Position numbers and translations under genes: made by a program | From: Magnaporthiopsis rhizophila | Taxonomy: Eukaryota; Ascomycota; Sordariomycetes; Magnaporthales; Magnaporthaceae | Assembly: GCA_003049465.1 (NCBI GenBank) | Contig: PYSS01000133.1 | Location: forward strand, 1-64,000 | Direction: 5' to 3' | DNA length: 64,000 nt | The notes under the pieces: model-generated | Told to the model about the DNA's origin: nothing | Database searches by the model: none | What the model saw: the letters and a program-made list of their open reading frames with translations, nothing else | In this document: positions 47,737-58,386 of the stretch, one piece after another | Layout: every line of letters starts with the position of its first letter | Position numbering within the stretch: the first letter of the stretch is position 1

Positions 47737-49587
47737 ATGTCATCCGCCAGCCACTCAGATGGCCGGTCCAAGCCCAGTGTTGCGAAGCCCGGCCCGGAGG
47801 ACAGGAAGAACTCTCTCGCCAGCGACGCGGCCACGGACGTCGACCTCCAAAATGGCACGGCCAGAGTCCTCGATCCTGCCGCTGAGCAAGCGCTCTGCAG
47901 GAAATTCGACTACCGCCTCCTCCCGGTCCTGGCCTTTCTGTGTAAGCCCTCCTCGAATCCCAGGCGAGAGACCGTTCCTGCGCCGCCTCCGGTCTCTTTC
48001 TGCAAGCTCCACGCAGCGGGCTGACGTCTCTGCCGTTTTTAGACCTGCTCAACGCTCTCGACAAGGGCAACATCGGCAATGCCGAGACGGCCGGGTTCAG
48101 TACCGACCTCGGCTTCGCGCCTGGCGAGTACAATCTGATCCTGGCCATCTTCTTTGTGCCCTTTGTCATATTTGCGCCGCCAATCTCCATCATCGGCAAG
48201 AAATACGGACCTGCGCGCGTCCTACCCTGTCTAGCCATGGTTTTTGGCTCCATGACGCTCCTGACGGCAGCGGCGCACAACTTCAGCGGCATTTTCGCCC
48301 TGCGCTGGTTCCTGGGCATGGCAGAGTCCGCCGTGTTTCCTCTGGTCATTTACTACCTGACCACCTTTTACCGTCGAGGCGAGCTAGCCAGACGTCTGGC
48401 GGTTTTCTACGCCGCGGCGAACATCGCGAATGCCTTCTCTGGGCTGTTGTCATTCGCCGTCTTCCGCATCGAAAGCCACCTTGTCGATTTTCGCTGGCGG
48501 TGGCTTTTCATCATCGAAGGCACAATCACTGTCATTTTTGCCATTTTCGCTTATTGGTACCTACCCCTGAGCGCTTCGCAGGCCAGCTTCCTGAACGGGG
48601 AAGAAAAGGCGCTGGCGTTTCATCGGATCTCCGTCGATTCGTCCTCGACCGTCGAGGAAGGCTTCAACCTTCGCAAATCTCTAGTCATTTTTCGGCAACC
48701 AACCACGTACGGTTTTCTGCTGATCGAAATCTGCGTCGGGGTTCCGTCCCAAGCCGTCAACCTGTTTATGCCTCAGATAATTCAGCGCCTGGGCTATGGG
48801 ACGATCCAGACTAACCTGTTTACCGTGGCACCTAACATTACGGTAAGGAAGCCACGCTCTCTCCGGCGCTACCTAGGGAGCCCCGCGCTCTCCGAAACTT
48901 GCCAGTCCCTTAGCTTACAGCCGAATCCTCCGACTACCCGTCTCGAGACTAGGGCGCCGTGATGCTACTCATCCTGGCCTTTACATCTGATTGGCTCCGC
49001 CTCCGATCACCCTTCGTTGCACTGGGCTTCATCCTCACGTGCATGGGATTCGCCATATACGCCGCCATCGACAATATCGAGGCTCAGCTGCGCCTGGGGT
49101 ATTATGCCACGTTCATGATGTGTTGGGGCACATCTGCCCCTTCGGTCCTGCTAAGCACCGTACGAATCTTCTTCTTGCCAACCTTCCCGTTGTGACATGC
49201 CTACCTATGTTTTCGCGTAATTTCTGACAAACGTCCTGACGCTGAACTCGCGCCGGGGTCCATCTACAGTGGTACAACAACAACATTGCCCACGAGGGCC
49301 AGCGCCTCGTCCTGACATCCGTGGGGGTACCGCTGGCCAATCTGATGGGTCTGGTTTCCAGCAACGTGTTCCGGAAAGAAGATGCGCCCAAATATCAACC
49401 CGCCCTGATAACGACAGCCTGCTTCGGGGCGGCCGGAGCCACCATCGCGGCCGCCATGGGTCTCTGGATGGTCTGGGATAATCGCGCGAGAAACAAGAGA
49501 CAGGGCGTTAGTCTCAGCGCCCGGGACGTGCCCACGCACCGTTTGCGTGATGGGCCAAAGGTGGACGAGTTTAGGTGGTTTTTGTAG
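47737..49587 (+). CDS. MFS transporter, Dal5 allantoate permease-like (ACS family)
   Basis: Four exons (47737-47941, 48043-48842, 48953-49159, 49270-49587) join exactly to 509 residues. Twelve hydrophobic segments are expected and most are visible. The start of helix 1 (YLLNALDKGNIGNAETAGF), the MFS loop GKKYGPARVLP, RWFLGMAESAVFP in helix 4, and WRWLFIIEG in helix 6 identify the anion:cation symporter family (DAL5/nicotinate/pantothenate/cysteine-like). Substrate cannot be told from sequence. The C-terminal tail (RDVPTHRLRDGPKVDEFRWFL) resembles the Dal5 group's DxxxPxFRY-type end. It converges on the CFEM gene to its right. Confidence 0.92.
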
Positions 49588-49695
49588 GAGATGCTGGTAT
49601 TGGTTACTTGCCTGCATAATGTTTGAATAAAAAGAAAATATTTATTACAGCCCAGTGTCAATCCCATGACTGCCAGGACGCTTTCTGCCTAGTAC

Positions 49696-49783
49696 CCGAG
49701 GATGCGTCGTTCTGTATACTGCGAAGCTCTACGTCGCTATCCGAGGATGCGTCGTTCTGTATACTGCGAAGCTCTACGTCGCA
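49696..49783. repeat. 45-bp tandem duplication overlapping a stop codon
   Basis: Copy one spans 49696-49740, copy two 49741-49783, identical over the shared length. It lies between two converging genes. The second copy contains the stop codon (49774-49776, minus strand) of the CFEM gene, so this gene's 3' end was made or moved by the duplication. Confidence 0.9.
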
Positions 49784-51848
49784 TTGCCGCCGTCATCCCC
49801 ACTCCCTTCTGGGTGGCTGGCAAGTGGCGTAGGCGGCTTTCCCTCGTCGGCGGGGCGCGCTTCTCCTTTGTACACACTCGTACTCGTGAGAGGCCATTGA
49901 CTGTCGTTCTCCTCCTCCACCGTGTTGCCGAGCTTGCTGTCGAGCTTCGGATTCTCACTGCTTTTGCCGCCGAGGGAGCCGTCTCGACACGCCGCGACCC
50001 GTTGCAACTGTCCCTTGTCCGTTCCGGCACCTCCGTCTGCGGCCGTGTGTGAACGGAGAGTAAAGCGAGGTCCGGAAATTGTGCGCCGTTTCAGAGAGGG
50101 CGTCGAGCGGGGCTTCCGTAGCAGCAGTTGGGCTACCAGCTGGCGCAGGTTGGGCATGCAGGCCACCATGATGCCCATGGCTATTTCGGAATAGGTCCAG
50201 ATGCCGGTCTGTAAAGAACCGACCTTTTTCCGGCAGGCATTGGTTAGCGTCCGATATTCGTGTCATCTTTGTCTGGTTTCCTTTTTCTTCTTTCGGGGCA
50301 AGTTTATAGCTTACTTGTTAGGTTCGACGGTCTGGCATATGTGAGCAGATAGGAAATTCTCAGGCAGCTGATGACGGTAAGGCTAATGGCAAGCCGTTAA
50401 TTCTCACCCTGTCAGCTCAGCGACGGTTTCCGGGGTCCAAGAGTGCACACATGTACCTATACAAAACCAAGCATGCGGGTGGGTTGCTTACAGAACGCCA
50501 CAGCCAAACATCAGCAAGACTGCAACGGTGTCTCTGGGCTTTAGCTTCAAAGCCAGGACTTCGGCTGCGGGAAGGAGGATCATCCATAGATCCAGAAGCA
50601 CGCCCACCGCCGCGTGCGACACGGGCAGGACGCTGAGGTTGTAGCATCGGCCTCCGGATCGGCCCGTCCAGCCCAGCCAGAAGTGGTTGATGGGTCTGCG
50701 TTGGAAAAATACCAGAATGATGAAGAGTACGGCCTGAATGAGGTTGAACGTGTGGGTGGCGTGGAAGAGCTTGCGAGCTCGGAGATTTTGGAAAATGCGC
50801 ATGTAAGTGAATAGGATGGAGGTTTTGACGAGGGAGATCATTGCGACGTAACAGGGTTCTAATATGAAGAAGTACTTTGGGCGAGGTTATGGGGGGTTGT
50901 TTGCCGTTGTTGGTTAACTACGGAGCGCGCGCGATAAAGAAAATGACGGGGTCATAGGTCGGTCAGCAATACTCACAAAGAGGAACCTCGTGATGGTGCG
51001 AGAAGGGATAGACGACATGTCCAAGGCGAAACCCCTCCGAATGGCTATCACGGAAAGAAAGTCGAGATGTCAGAAGGTGAGAGAGCTTGAGAGGTAATTC
51101 CTGTTGGACAAAAATCCCTACCCAGAATTCCTGTCGGCAGGAGGCAGGTAAACATGATCTAGATCGAAACGTTAGCAGAGGCCAATGTAACCATCGTCTT
51201 GGGACAGCGGGTTGATCTTGCATACCCAAACAATCACAATGGCCGTGTCATCCGGCCCCCATTGCGAGAGCCTGGTGACCTTGGTCGCAAGCCGGCCGAT
51301 GACAAAGACCGAAGTGAAGCCTGCAAAACCAGCCGATTATGCCAAGGAGAATGGCTGCCCTGTTTGGAACAGGACGCTCGCACAACGTGGTGGCTTGATT
51401 GAGAGCAGCTATGACACCGCAGGAAAAAAAAACGATTAGCCCATGAACAAGCTCAGGTTACGTCAAGGAGCTGGGCGTGGCAACTTACACAAGCCGTCGT
51501 AGAGGGTGCAATGGACAAGAAGGCACGGCTGGACGTGACGTGTCCGCCACTCGTCGTCACCGCAGAGGCATGTTTGGTTCGAGGACCCGCAGTGTGTTTT
51601 CGAGAGGAGTGCGTTTGTGCAGATGTCCTGTCGAAGGGCACAGCGCGGCGACGACACGCTAATGTTAGAAATGGCAAAAGATCCAAGGGGGAAACAAAGA
51701 CGGAGAGAAAACATACGGCGCATAGCGTTCCCAGGCCGAGGATCGGGGCCCGTTTCGGGGGTTCGGCTGCTGCAACACCCAAGATGGCAGTGGCTGCGAC
51801 AACCGGTAGGGAGCAACAAGTGAGGAGCAAGGAAAAGAGCAACAGCAC
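49774..51848 (-). pseudogene. Second CFEM seven-helix receptor, with a probable frameshift
   Basis: About eight exons on the minus strand. Exon 1 (51848 to about 51717) encodes a signal peptide. CFEM cysteines follow (RCALRQDIC, THC, QTCLC, QPC, VHC, and a last one in TLCERPVPNR). Then come Pth11-type helices: SVFVIGRLATKV, QWGPDDTAIVIVW, MISLVKTSILFTYMRIF, RPINHFWLGW with GRCYNLSV, LLDLWMILLPAAEVLALKL, TGIWTYSEIAMGIMVACMP; the Lys/Arg/Ser-rich tail has >120 residues. At 51325-51328 (plus-strand AAAA) one base must be dropped to read GIIGWF into AGFTSV. The junction between the last two exons also does not keep frame. Either a decaying gene or homopolymer errors. Exon ends are approximate: 51650-51489, 51408-51226, 51160-51123, 51046-50978, 50874-50492, 50382-50315, 50216-49774. 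Confidence 0.65.
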
Positions 51849-52781
51849 AGCTCGGAAAACCGGCAGCAGTTTGTGTAAGGATGATTATCGCAGAAAATAC
51901 CTTACTCCCGATAGGCGAACTCAGCTTTATATACATTGAACCGTCGCAAACATAGATCCGCTCCCAGGGCTCCTCCTCCACGTCGGCCAAGCCACTGGCG
52001 GCAAGAGGCTTCTGGCTAGAACGTGCCAGCTAGGGAAGTGTCATTTGTTAGCCAGCTTCGTCTTGGGTCGTACTCAAATACTTAGCTCAACTTGAGTATT
52101 GGCATCGCATCTAGAGAAGTCGAGGTCGCCCCCGTGTCAATTATCCGGCGCTAAAACTGACTCTCAGGGGCCGATGTTCGAGAGATAGACGAAGACGAGT
52201 CGGACAGCCCGTAAAGCAGGCCAGGCCTTCCACACAGACGTCGACACCGCACAGCAATCAATCCTGGGGGTCATAAGGCCGTCCTGGGTTGGGGTTGAGA
52301 TCTCAAATCAATGCAGATCAGATCGCCGCGCCAATCAATTCCATCGGGAGGCCGCTGAATCAAGAGAGTCAGCACGGACGCGCTCAAGCCCGCGTTTTAC
52401 ACGCTGGTTGGTGGCTATACGTCGTCCGATACGCTTGATACGCAGGAGTGGTGGCCTTACAACCTGCAAACAGCACCTCGATTCCCCACGCAGGGAAATT
52501 GAGCAGTATATATATCTCTCTGAGAGAGCCCAGATGAAAACAGCAGACCATGATCCCATCTTTGCATTGAAAAGCTCAAATTGCGCCCCATCGTCGGTAG
52601 TTTCGGCCCCACTTCGATTTCCCTTCTTCGACATGACATGACCCAGCCATCACCACACTCTGGGCTACCTGGCCAACCATAAACATCGCAAAAGTAGAAC
52701 AAAGACAGACATCGACCGTCCCCAAAGCTGACCAGCAGCGGCAAAGTCTCACAAGAGCTTTAGCTGGTTAGCCCGACCCCG
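51849..52781. other. Divergent promoter region
   Basis: Promoters of the CFEM receptor (minus) and the Lag1 gene (plus). One open frame at 51990 starts upstream of the CFEM gene but ends without conservation. No gene supported. Confidence 0.45.
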
Positions 52782-54077
52782 ATGAATCCTTCCGAAGTAG
52801 GCGCACGGCTGCGCTGCCGATCCGATGCCCAAAGACCACCAGAAGGCTGGCTAGCGAACGGGCATGGGCTGGACGCCAAGGCGGACAAGATCAGCGGCGC
52901 CACCCCGCCGCCTCAGCGCTCAGCCGGGCTCAAGCGTCTCAGACGGCGCCGGGTGCCGAACCTCCTGAAGCGCCGCTGGAGCCTGCCGTTGCTCCTGGTA
53001 CTCCTGGTTGCCGGCCTGTACGCCGCCCACCCCACCGAATCCAACATCGCCGGACGCCTGCTGCTCCTCTCCTACGGGCTCGGTCCTGCCCACGACGACG
53101 ATGCGGCCGCGGGCCAGTCTCCACGGCAGCTCTACGGCAAAGGCCTCTGGGATCTTGCCTTTGTCGGCTTCTACACCGTCTTCCTGACCTTCACGCGCGA
53201 GTTTTGCATGCAGGAGCTCCTGCGTCCGCTGGCTCGCGTCTGCGGAATCAGGTCCCCCGCCAAGCAGGCCCGGTTCATGGAGCAGATGTACACCGTCATG
53301 TACATCGCCTTTGCCGGGCCGCTCGGCATGTGGTGCATGCGCCAGACGCCCGTGTGGTACTTCAACACCCGGGGCATGTACGAATCGTACCCGCACAAGA
53401 CTCTCGAGGCGCCCCTCAAGTTCTACTACCTCTTCCAGGCCGCCTTTTGGGTGCAGCAGGCCATGGTCATGATTCTGGGCCTGGAGAAGCGGCGCAAGGA
53501 TTTTAAAGAGCTCGTCGTCCACCACATCGCCACCATCTCTTTGATCGGGCTCAGCTACCGGTTCCACTTCACTCATGCTGGCATCGCCGTGTATATTACG
53601 CACGATCTAAGCGACATGGTTCTTGCGGTAAGTTCCTTCGTCGGCCTTCCTCATCCTTCGCTGGTCTCGGGGAGTATTTGATGACGGAGAAAAATATGCT
53701 GATGCTTTCTCAATCAGATGTCGAAATCACTCAACTACGTCGGGAGTCCTCTCCAAATCCCCTGCTTTGCCGCCAACATTGCGTCCTGGATCTACCTCCG
53801 ACACTACATCAACATCCGAATCCTCTACTCCGTCCTTACCGAGTTCCAGACCGTCGGTCCGTTCCAACTGGACTGGGAGGCTGGGCAGTACAAGTGCCGC
53901 CTCTCCCAGGTCATCATGTTTGGGCTGCTGGCCGTTCTGCAGCTTCTCAACCTGTTCTGGCTGTTTTGCCTCGTCAGGGCTGCTGCTCGCATCCTGTTAC
54001 GGGGAGTTGCCAAAGACGACCGCTCCGAAGATGAGGACGCGACGACGAACGACGCCGCCAGGGAGAAGACGGAGTAG
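52782..54077 (+). CDS. Lag1-type ceramide synthase (TLC domain)
   Basis: Two exons, 52782-53627 and 53718-54077, join at phase 0 to 401 residues. It condenses fatty acyl-CoA with a sphingoid base in the ER membrane. About seven hydrophobic helices lie between residues ~65 and 370. The Lag1 motif is complete: KDFKELVVHHIATISLIGLSYRFHFTHAGIAVYITHDLSDMVLAMSK, with the two adjacent His required for activity, and the splice lies exactly inside it (before MSK). The N-terminus is basic and soluble; the C-terminus is acidic with phospho-type sites. Fungi usually have two ceramide synthases with different acyl length; which of the two this is cannot be told. Confidence 0.95.
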
Positions 54078-55582
54078 ATAGCGACGCGGGGACATGTTTA
54101 AAACATCTCCTCTCCACGCACGTCCCTTGGAAAGACGCACGGGCAGGCATGGGAGGCCGGGAAACCAGCGGTGCGTGAAAACTCCGGTGGGTGTAATGAT
54201 TTAATTGTTAATGCTAGATCATATAAAGATATAGAAGGTAATAAATAATTTGATTGATAACGTAACGTTGCTTTGGAGCTTCGCCCGGCATTCTCTTTGC
54301 AGCACGAACACGGGCCGACACGGCTTTCGCCGACAGCAACGCCGAATCAGGGTGTACATGGCAGGGGAAGACTCCTATTTATCATAGTCCGGCACGTACG
54401 CAGACTAACGTGCATCCAAGGTATTGGGTAGGCGGCCCCGAGTCCGGCTGTTGTTGACGCTGGGCTGTATCAGGTGAATGGACGGGAAATTTACGGAGCA
54501 AGTAGAGACAAGTCTTTTTCCGTCACAGGAGAGGCGGGGAAAAGAAGTAGAAGAGCAATCTCGCGGGAATTGAAGCAACACAGGGGGCGCATCTCACCAG
54601 CTCGCTTTCCAGCATACGGGCATCCCGGGCTGGGCGCGAACCAGAGGCGGTTGGAACCATATCAGGGAGGGCCGACCCGCTGGCAGTAGATTAGCACGCG
54701 AGAAAGAGCCTGGATAGGTGCTGTCTTGGCCAGGCGGGATGCTAAAATTTTCCCATATATATGGCTCCATGGCGGTTTCAGAAAATCCCCCGGCCTTGGC
54801 CTGTCATGGAAATTCGCCAATCCTTCGGGGCCATCACACCACCCTTGCCAGCAACAATATCTATAGCGCCAGGCGGAACACCAGATAGGCAAGCGAGCGT
54901 TTGGGGGTGTGCTGATGCCAACATAAAATATGCGGCCAAGGATTCGAGCGGCTCGACGCTTAAACATGGCTGTTGGCCGTGGTGAAACGCTGCGGTCCCT
55001 GGGCCCCGGCGAGTGCAGGCCCTTTTGTGGGAATATCGCACCAATTGCAACGCCGGATCCAGCCGAAAAGGGTGGTAACCCGGCCGATGCCTTCAATCTC
55101 CCCTGCAGCAATCCCACGCCACCCTGGAACCAGCCCACCGGGCCTTTCACTACACGCGGTATTGCACGCCGGTCCGGCTACAGATGACAAGCTTGGCATG
55201 AGGCCAGGATAGCACGGAGACCTGATGGATCATGGGATGCATGTTAGGAGGCGCAGAGCAGACGCGGGCTCGGGCTCGGCAGGCGGCCACAGAGACACGA
55301 CGGCGTATAACAGGACGGGCGCCTCCCGCCTCACAGTCCATCGAGAGGCTCTCCTTCCACCACCATCTGCTCTTTGGGGTCCAGAAGTTCGCCTTCTTCC
55401 TTTTCTGCTCGTCAGCATTTGGACTTTGTTCCTATCACGCTCCTTTATTCCCATTCTCAAGGAGACGCCGAGCGTCAAGTCATTCACTTCTTGTTGCCTG
55501 CTCTTTGCTCGTTGCCTCCTATTTTTTGCCTGTGTCTTCTTACACACTTGTCTAGACCTCACCACCAGCAAAAGGATCCAAG
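54078..55582. other. Long intergenic region upstream of AA9
   Basis: 1.5 kb without a gene; contains the AA9 promoter. AT-rich stretch near 54200-54260 is likely the 3' end of Lag1 transcription. No cellulase-regulator motifs (such as Xyr1 or Cre1 sites) could be verified by eye. Confidence 0.45.
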
Positions 55583-56959
55583 ATGAAGTACGCCCTCTCC
55601 TGCGCCCTTGCGGCCTCGGCCCTCGCGCCCCTGGCCGCGGCCCACGCCACGTTCCAGCAGCTCTGGGTCAACGGCGCCGACCAGGGCTCCAAGTGCGCAC
55701 GCCTGCCGCCCAGCAACAGCCCCATCGAGGACCTGTCGTCCAACAACATGCGCTGCAATGCCAACGCGGCCGCGGCGGCCGGCTCCTGCGCCGTCAAGGC
55801 CGGCGACGTGGTCACGGTCGAGATGCACCAGCACAACAACCGCGACTGCTCGCAGGAGGCCATCGGCGGCAGACACGTCGGCCCCGTCATGGTCTACCTC
55901 AGCAAGGTGGCCGACGCCGCCATGGCCGACGGCTCCAGCCCCTTCTTCAAGATCTTCGAGTCGGGCTACTTCGCCAACAACAAGACCTGGGGCAACGACC
56001 TGCTCAACGCCAACTGCGGCAAGCAGAACGTCGTCATCCCCGCCGACATCGCGCCCGGCGACTACCTGCTGAGGGCCGAGACCATCGCGCTGCACGTCGC
56101 CGGCAGCCAGGGCGGCGCGCAGCTCTACATGACCTGCTACCAGATCCGCGTCACAGGTTCGGGCAGTGCCACGCCGCCCAGCGTGAACTTCCCGGGCGCC
56201 TACTCCGCCACCGACCCGGGCATTCTCGTCAACATCTACAACGGCCTGACCAGCTACAAGATCCCCGGCCCGGCTGTCTACTCGGCCGGCGCCGCTCCCG
56301 GCGGCGGTAACAACAACAACTCGTCCGTCCCGACCGCTGCTCCCTCGACCTCCAAGTCCGGCCCGGGCTCCGTGCCTACCACCTTCCTGACCAGGACCTC
56401 GTCGCGCGCCCCGGCCACCACCACCTCGTCGTCCGCGCCCGTTTCCACGGGCCTCCCTGACGACGACGACGACGACAGCTGCGACGGGTTCCCCGACAAC
56501 TCCACCGTCACCGCCCCTGTCACCACCACCCCCAAGCCCACCAACATCCCCGGCGGTGGTGACGACTACGACGACGGCGAGTGCGATGCGGAGCCCGAAG
56601 TCTCCAACACCGCGTCCTCTGCACCGATCGCGCCCACCAGCGTCCCCATCCCGGGCAGCGGCAGCGGCAGCGGCAGCGGCTCGGGCAACGCCTCGCCCAC
56701 CCCGACCGCCCCTGTGTCCGCCTCCCCGGCCGGTCCCACCGTTAAGGACATTGAAGGTGATGACGAGTGCGATGCCGAGCCCGCCGTGTCCTCGACCGCC
56801 GTCGCCACCGTTCCCGCGACTACAGGCGCGCCGGATAGTGACGAAGATTACGAATGCGACGCCGAGCCCATCGCCTCGTCGACTTCTGCCGGCGGCGCTG
56901 TTCCCACGGGCGCTCCTGGCAACGGCACCGTTGTCGAAGACGACGAGTGCGACGCTTAA
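55583..56959 (+). CDS. AA9 lytic polysaccharide monooxygenase with acidic Cys-repeat tail
   Basis: Single exon, 458 residues. The signal peptide (1-20) ends ...APLAAA and mature His1 (HATFQQLWVNG) gives the copper histidine brace. The second copper His is in GGRHVGPVMVYLSK (~residue 97), and QLYMTCYQIRV carries the axial Tyr. Catalytic domain ends near residue 225. Instead of a CBM1, a ~230-residue disordered extension follows, Ser/Thr/Pro-rich, holding five Asp/Glu-rich motifs, each with one Cys (DDDDDSCDGF, DYDDGECDAEP, EGDDECDAEP, DEDYECDAEP, EDDECDA-stop). AA9 enzymes oxidatively cleave cellulose or xyloglucan. The acidic tail is unusual and may bind metal or form intermolecular disulfides. 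Confidence 0.95.
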   Translation: MKYALSCALAASALAPLAAAHATFQQLWVNGADQGSKCARLPPSNSPIEDLSSNNMRCNANAAAAAGSCAVKAGDVVTVEMHQHNNRDCSQEAIGGRHVGPVMVYLSKVADAAMADGSSPFFKIFESGYFANNKTWGNDLLNANCGKQNVVIPADIAPGDYLLRAETIALHVAGSQGGAQLYMTCYQIRVTGSGSATPPSVNFPGAYSATDPGILVNIYNGLTSYKIPGPAVYSAGAAPGGGNNNNSSVPTAAPSTSKSGPGSVPTTFLTRTSSRAPATTTSSSAPVSTGLPDDDDDDSCDGFPDNSTVTAPVTTTPKPTNIPGGGDDYDDGECDAEPEVSNTASSAPIAPTSVPIPGSGSGSGSGSGNASPTPTAPVSASPAGPTVKDIEGDDECDAEPAVSSTAVATVPATTGAPDSDEDYECDAEPIASSTSAGGAVPTGAPGNGTVVEDDECDA

Positions 56960-57309
56960 ACCGAAAAAAAAAGCCCATGTCCCGCGCCGTCGCCAAGCGA
57001 AGAAGAAGGAGGAAGAGTGGAAGAGGAAGAGAGGCGGAAGCCGCATGAGCTGCGTGGTTCGTGCGCTGTCGTCGGATGGAGCAGGAGCCCCTGGAACCTC
57101 TGGTTCAGGTTCCGGCAAAAGTACCCAATCTTTTGGTTTCTTGTGTACATATTTTACTATTTAACCCCACAAACCTTTCTCGCTGGCAGCATGGAGCCGC
57201 TCCATCGCTCGCTTTGCGCTGTCTAGCCTTGACAGGTGTATATACAACGCACGGAGCCCCATTTGCAAGCTCCCCAAACATATTTTATTCTGTTCGCTCA
57301 CCCCACAAT
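56960..57309. other. 3' flank between AA9 and GH3 relic
   Basis: AA9 3' UTR, with an A/G-rich AAGAAGAAGGAGGAAGAG stretch. No gene. Confidence 0.45.
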
Positions 57310-58274
57310 TCTTTCCATCAGGTCGACTTGTCGACCTTGAAGCCGCCAGTCGCCACCCCGTCCGCAGAGCTATGGCCGACCGGGACGTCGTGGGCTCCCG
57401 CCTCGGACGCCCACATGTCGCATTCCTCGTCCCAGTAGCTGGTCGCGTACTTTCTGAAGAACTCGATGTTCGCTCAATTTTTGGCCGCAGTCTCCAGCGA
57501 GACCTTGGCGAGCCCCTGTAGCCCCTTGAGCGGCCGCTTGACGGCCTGCTGCGCTCGAGCGCGCACGTATGCCTACACGACTACTTTCCTCTGAAGCTTG
57601 CTGGTGTTCTTGACGTCAAGCCCCAGCTTGATGACCGACTCCCGACCAATGTCCGAGTCTGAGGGTGTCGTCTCTAGGCCGAATCCGCCAAGCTCAAACG
57701 ACGTGTACGACAGGCCGTGGCCAAAGGTGAACAGCGTGTCCCTCTTCTTCTTTTCGCAAAAGCGGTAGCCGATGAGACGCCCTTTCCGTATAGAACACGG
57801 CCGTTCTCGCAGAGGAAATTCAGGTGCGCGCCGGGTTTTCCTCGAGCCGGCGCGGGATGGTGAAGGGCAGCTTGCCGGAGGGGTTGACGGCTCCAGACAG
57901 GACGTCGCCAAACAGCCGGTTTCTGGAGGAATCAGCAAGGAAGAGAAGGGTAATGGCGATGCCGGTCGAGCTGGGAAGAAACGTCGCAGCCGGATCGGCC
58001 TCTGCCAGAAGGCGCCGAGTCGCGGGCCGACCCCAATCTTCACCGCCATGCTGTCTATTGCATGGGGCCCATTGCCGTCGAGTTTGATTGCCTCGTGAAG
58101 CCGATCAACGCAGAAGTTGCCGACGACGACGAAGGGTTTATACGTTGCCCCAGAGAGGGCCCACAAATAGGTACCTGGGCCCTGATCAGACGGTGGATCC
58201 GCGTCTCGGGGAGCAATCCCCCACCACTCGGGGACTTGGATCAATCCAGTTGCAGTGCTTGTTTGTTGACCCAT
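57310..58274 (-). pseudogene. Decayed GH3 beta-glucosidase (C-terminal half)
   Basis: The minus strand keeps recognisable GH3 segments in different frames. They are FGDVLSGAVNPSGKLPFTIPRRLEENPA (about 57920-57830), then, after a shift, ENGRVLYGKG and GYRFCEKKKRDTLFTFGHGLSYTSFELGGF (about 57800-57690), then VDVKNTSKL...VVV, an in-frame stop, and the fibronectin-like end AVKRPLKGLQGLAKVSLE, a second stop, and RKYATSYWDEECDMWASEAG. At least two frameshifts and two stops break the gene. The N-terminal TIM barrel with the nucleophile Asp is absent or unrecognisable. An intact family member would hydrolyse cellobiose. Its position beside the AA9 gene suggests a lost lignocellulose gene pair. Confidence 0.85.
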
Positions 58275-58386
58275 GGTGGAAGCCTGGGCATGCTGGTGAT
58301 GATTTCCAGGACTACCGATTTAATGTCTCAGCAACGCAAACTCTTCCTTTTCCTCCCTTCTCCGTCCCATCTCACCCCACATCGCC

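Noticed and set aside
51849..51990. Upstream open frame before the second CFEM receptor
   Set aside because: It does not lead into the signal peptide and has no motif; treated as 5' flank.
55559..57118. 519-residue minus-strand ORF over the AA9 gene
   Set aside because: Gly/Arg/Val-rich antisense shadow; the plus strand carries the AA9 histidine brace and signal peptide.
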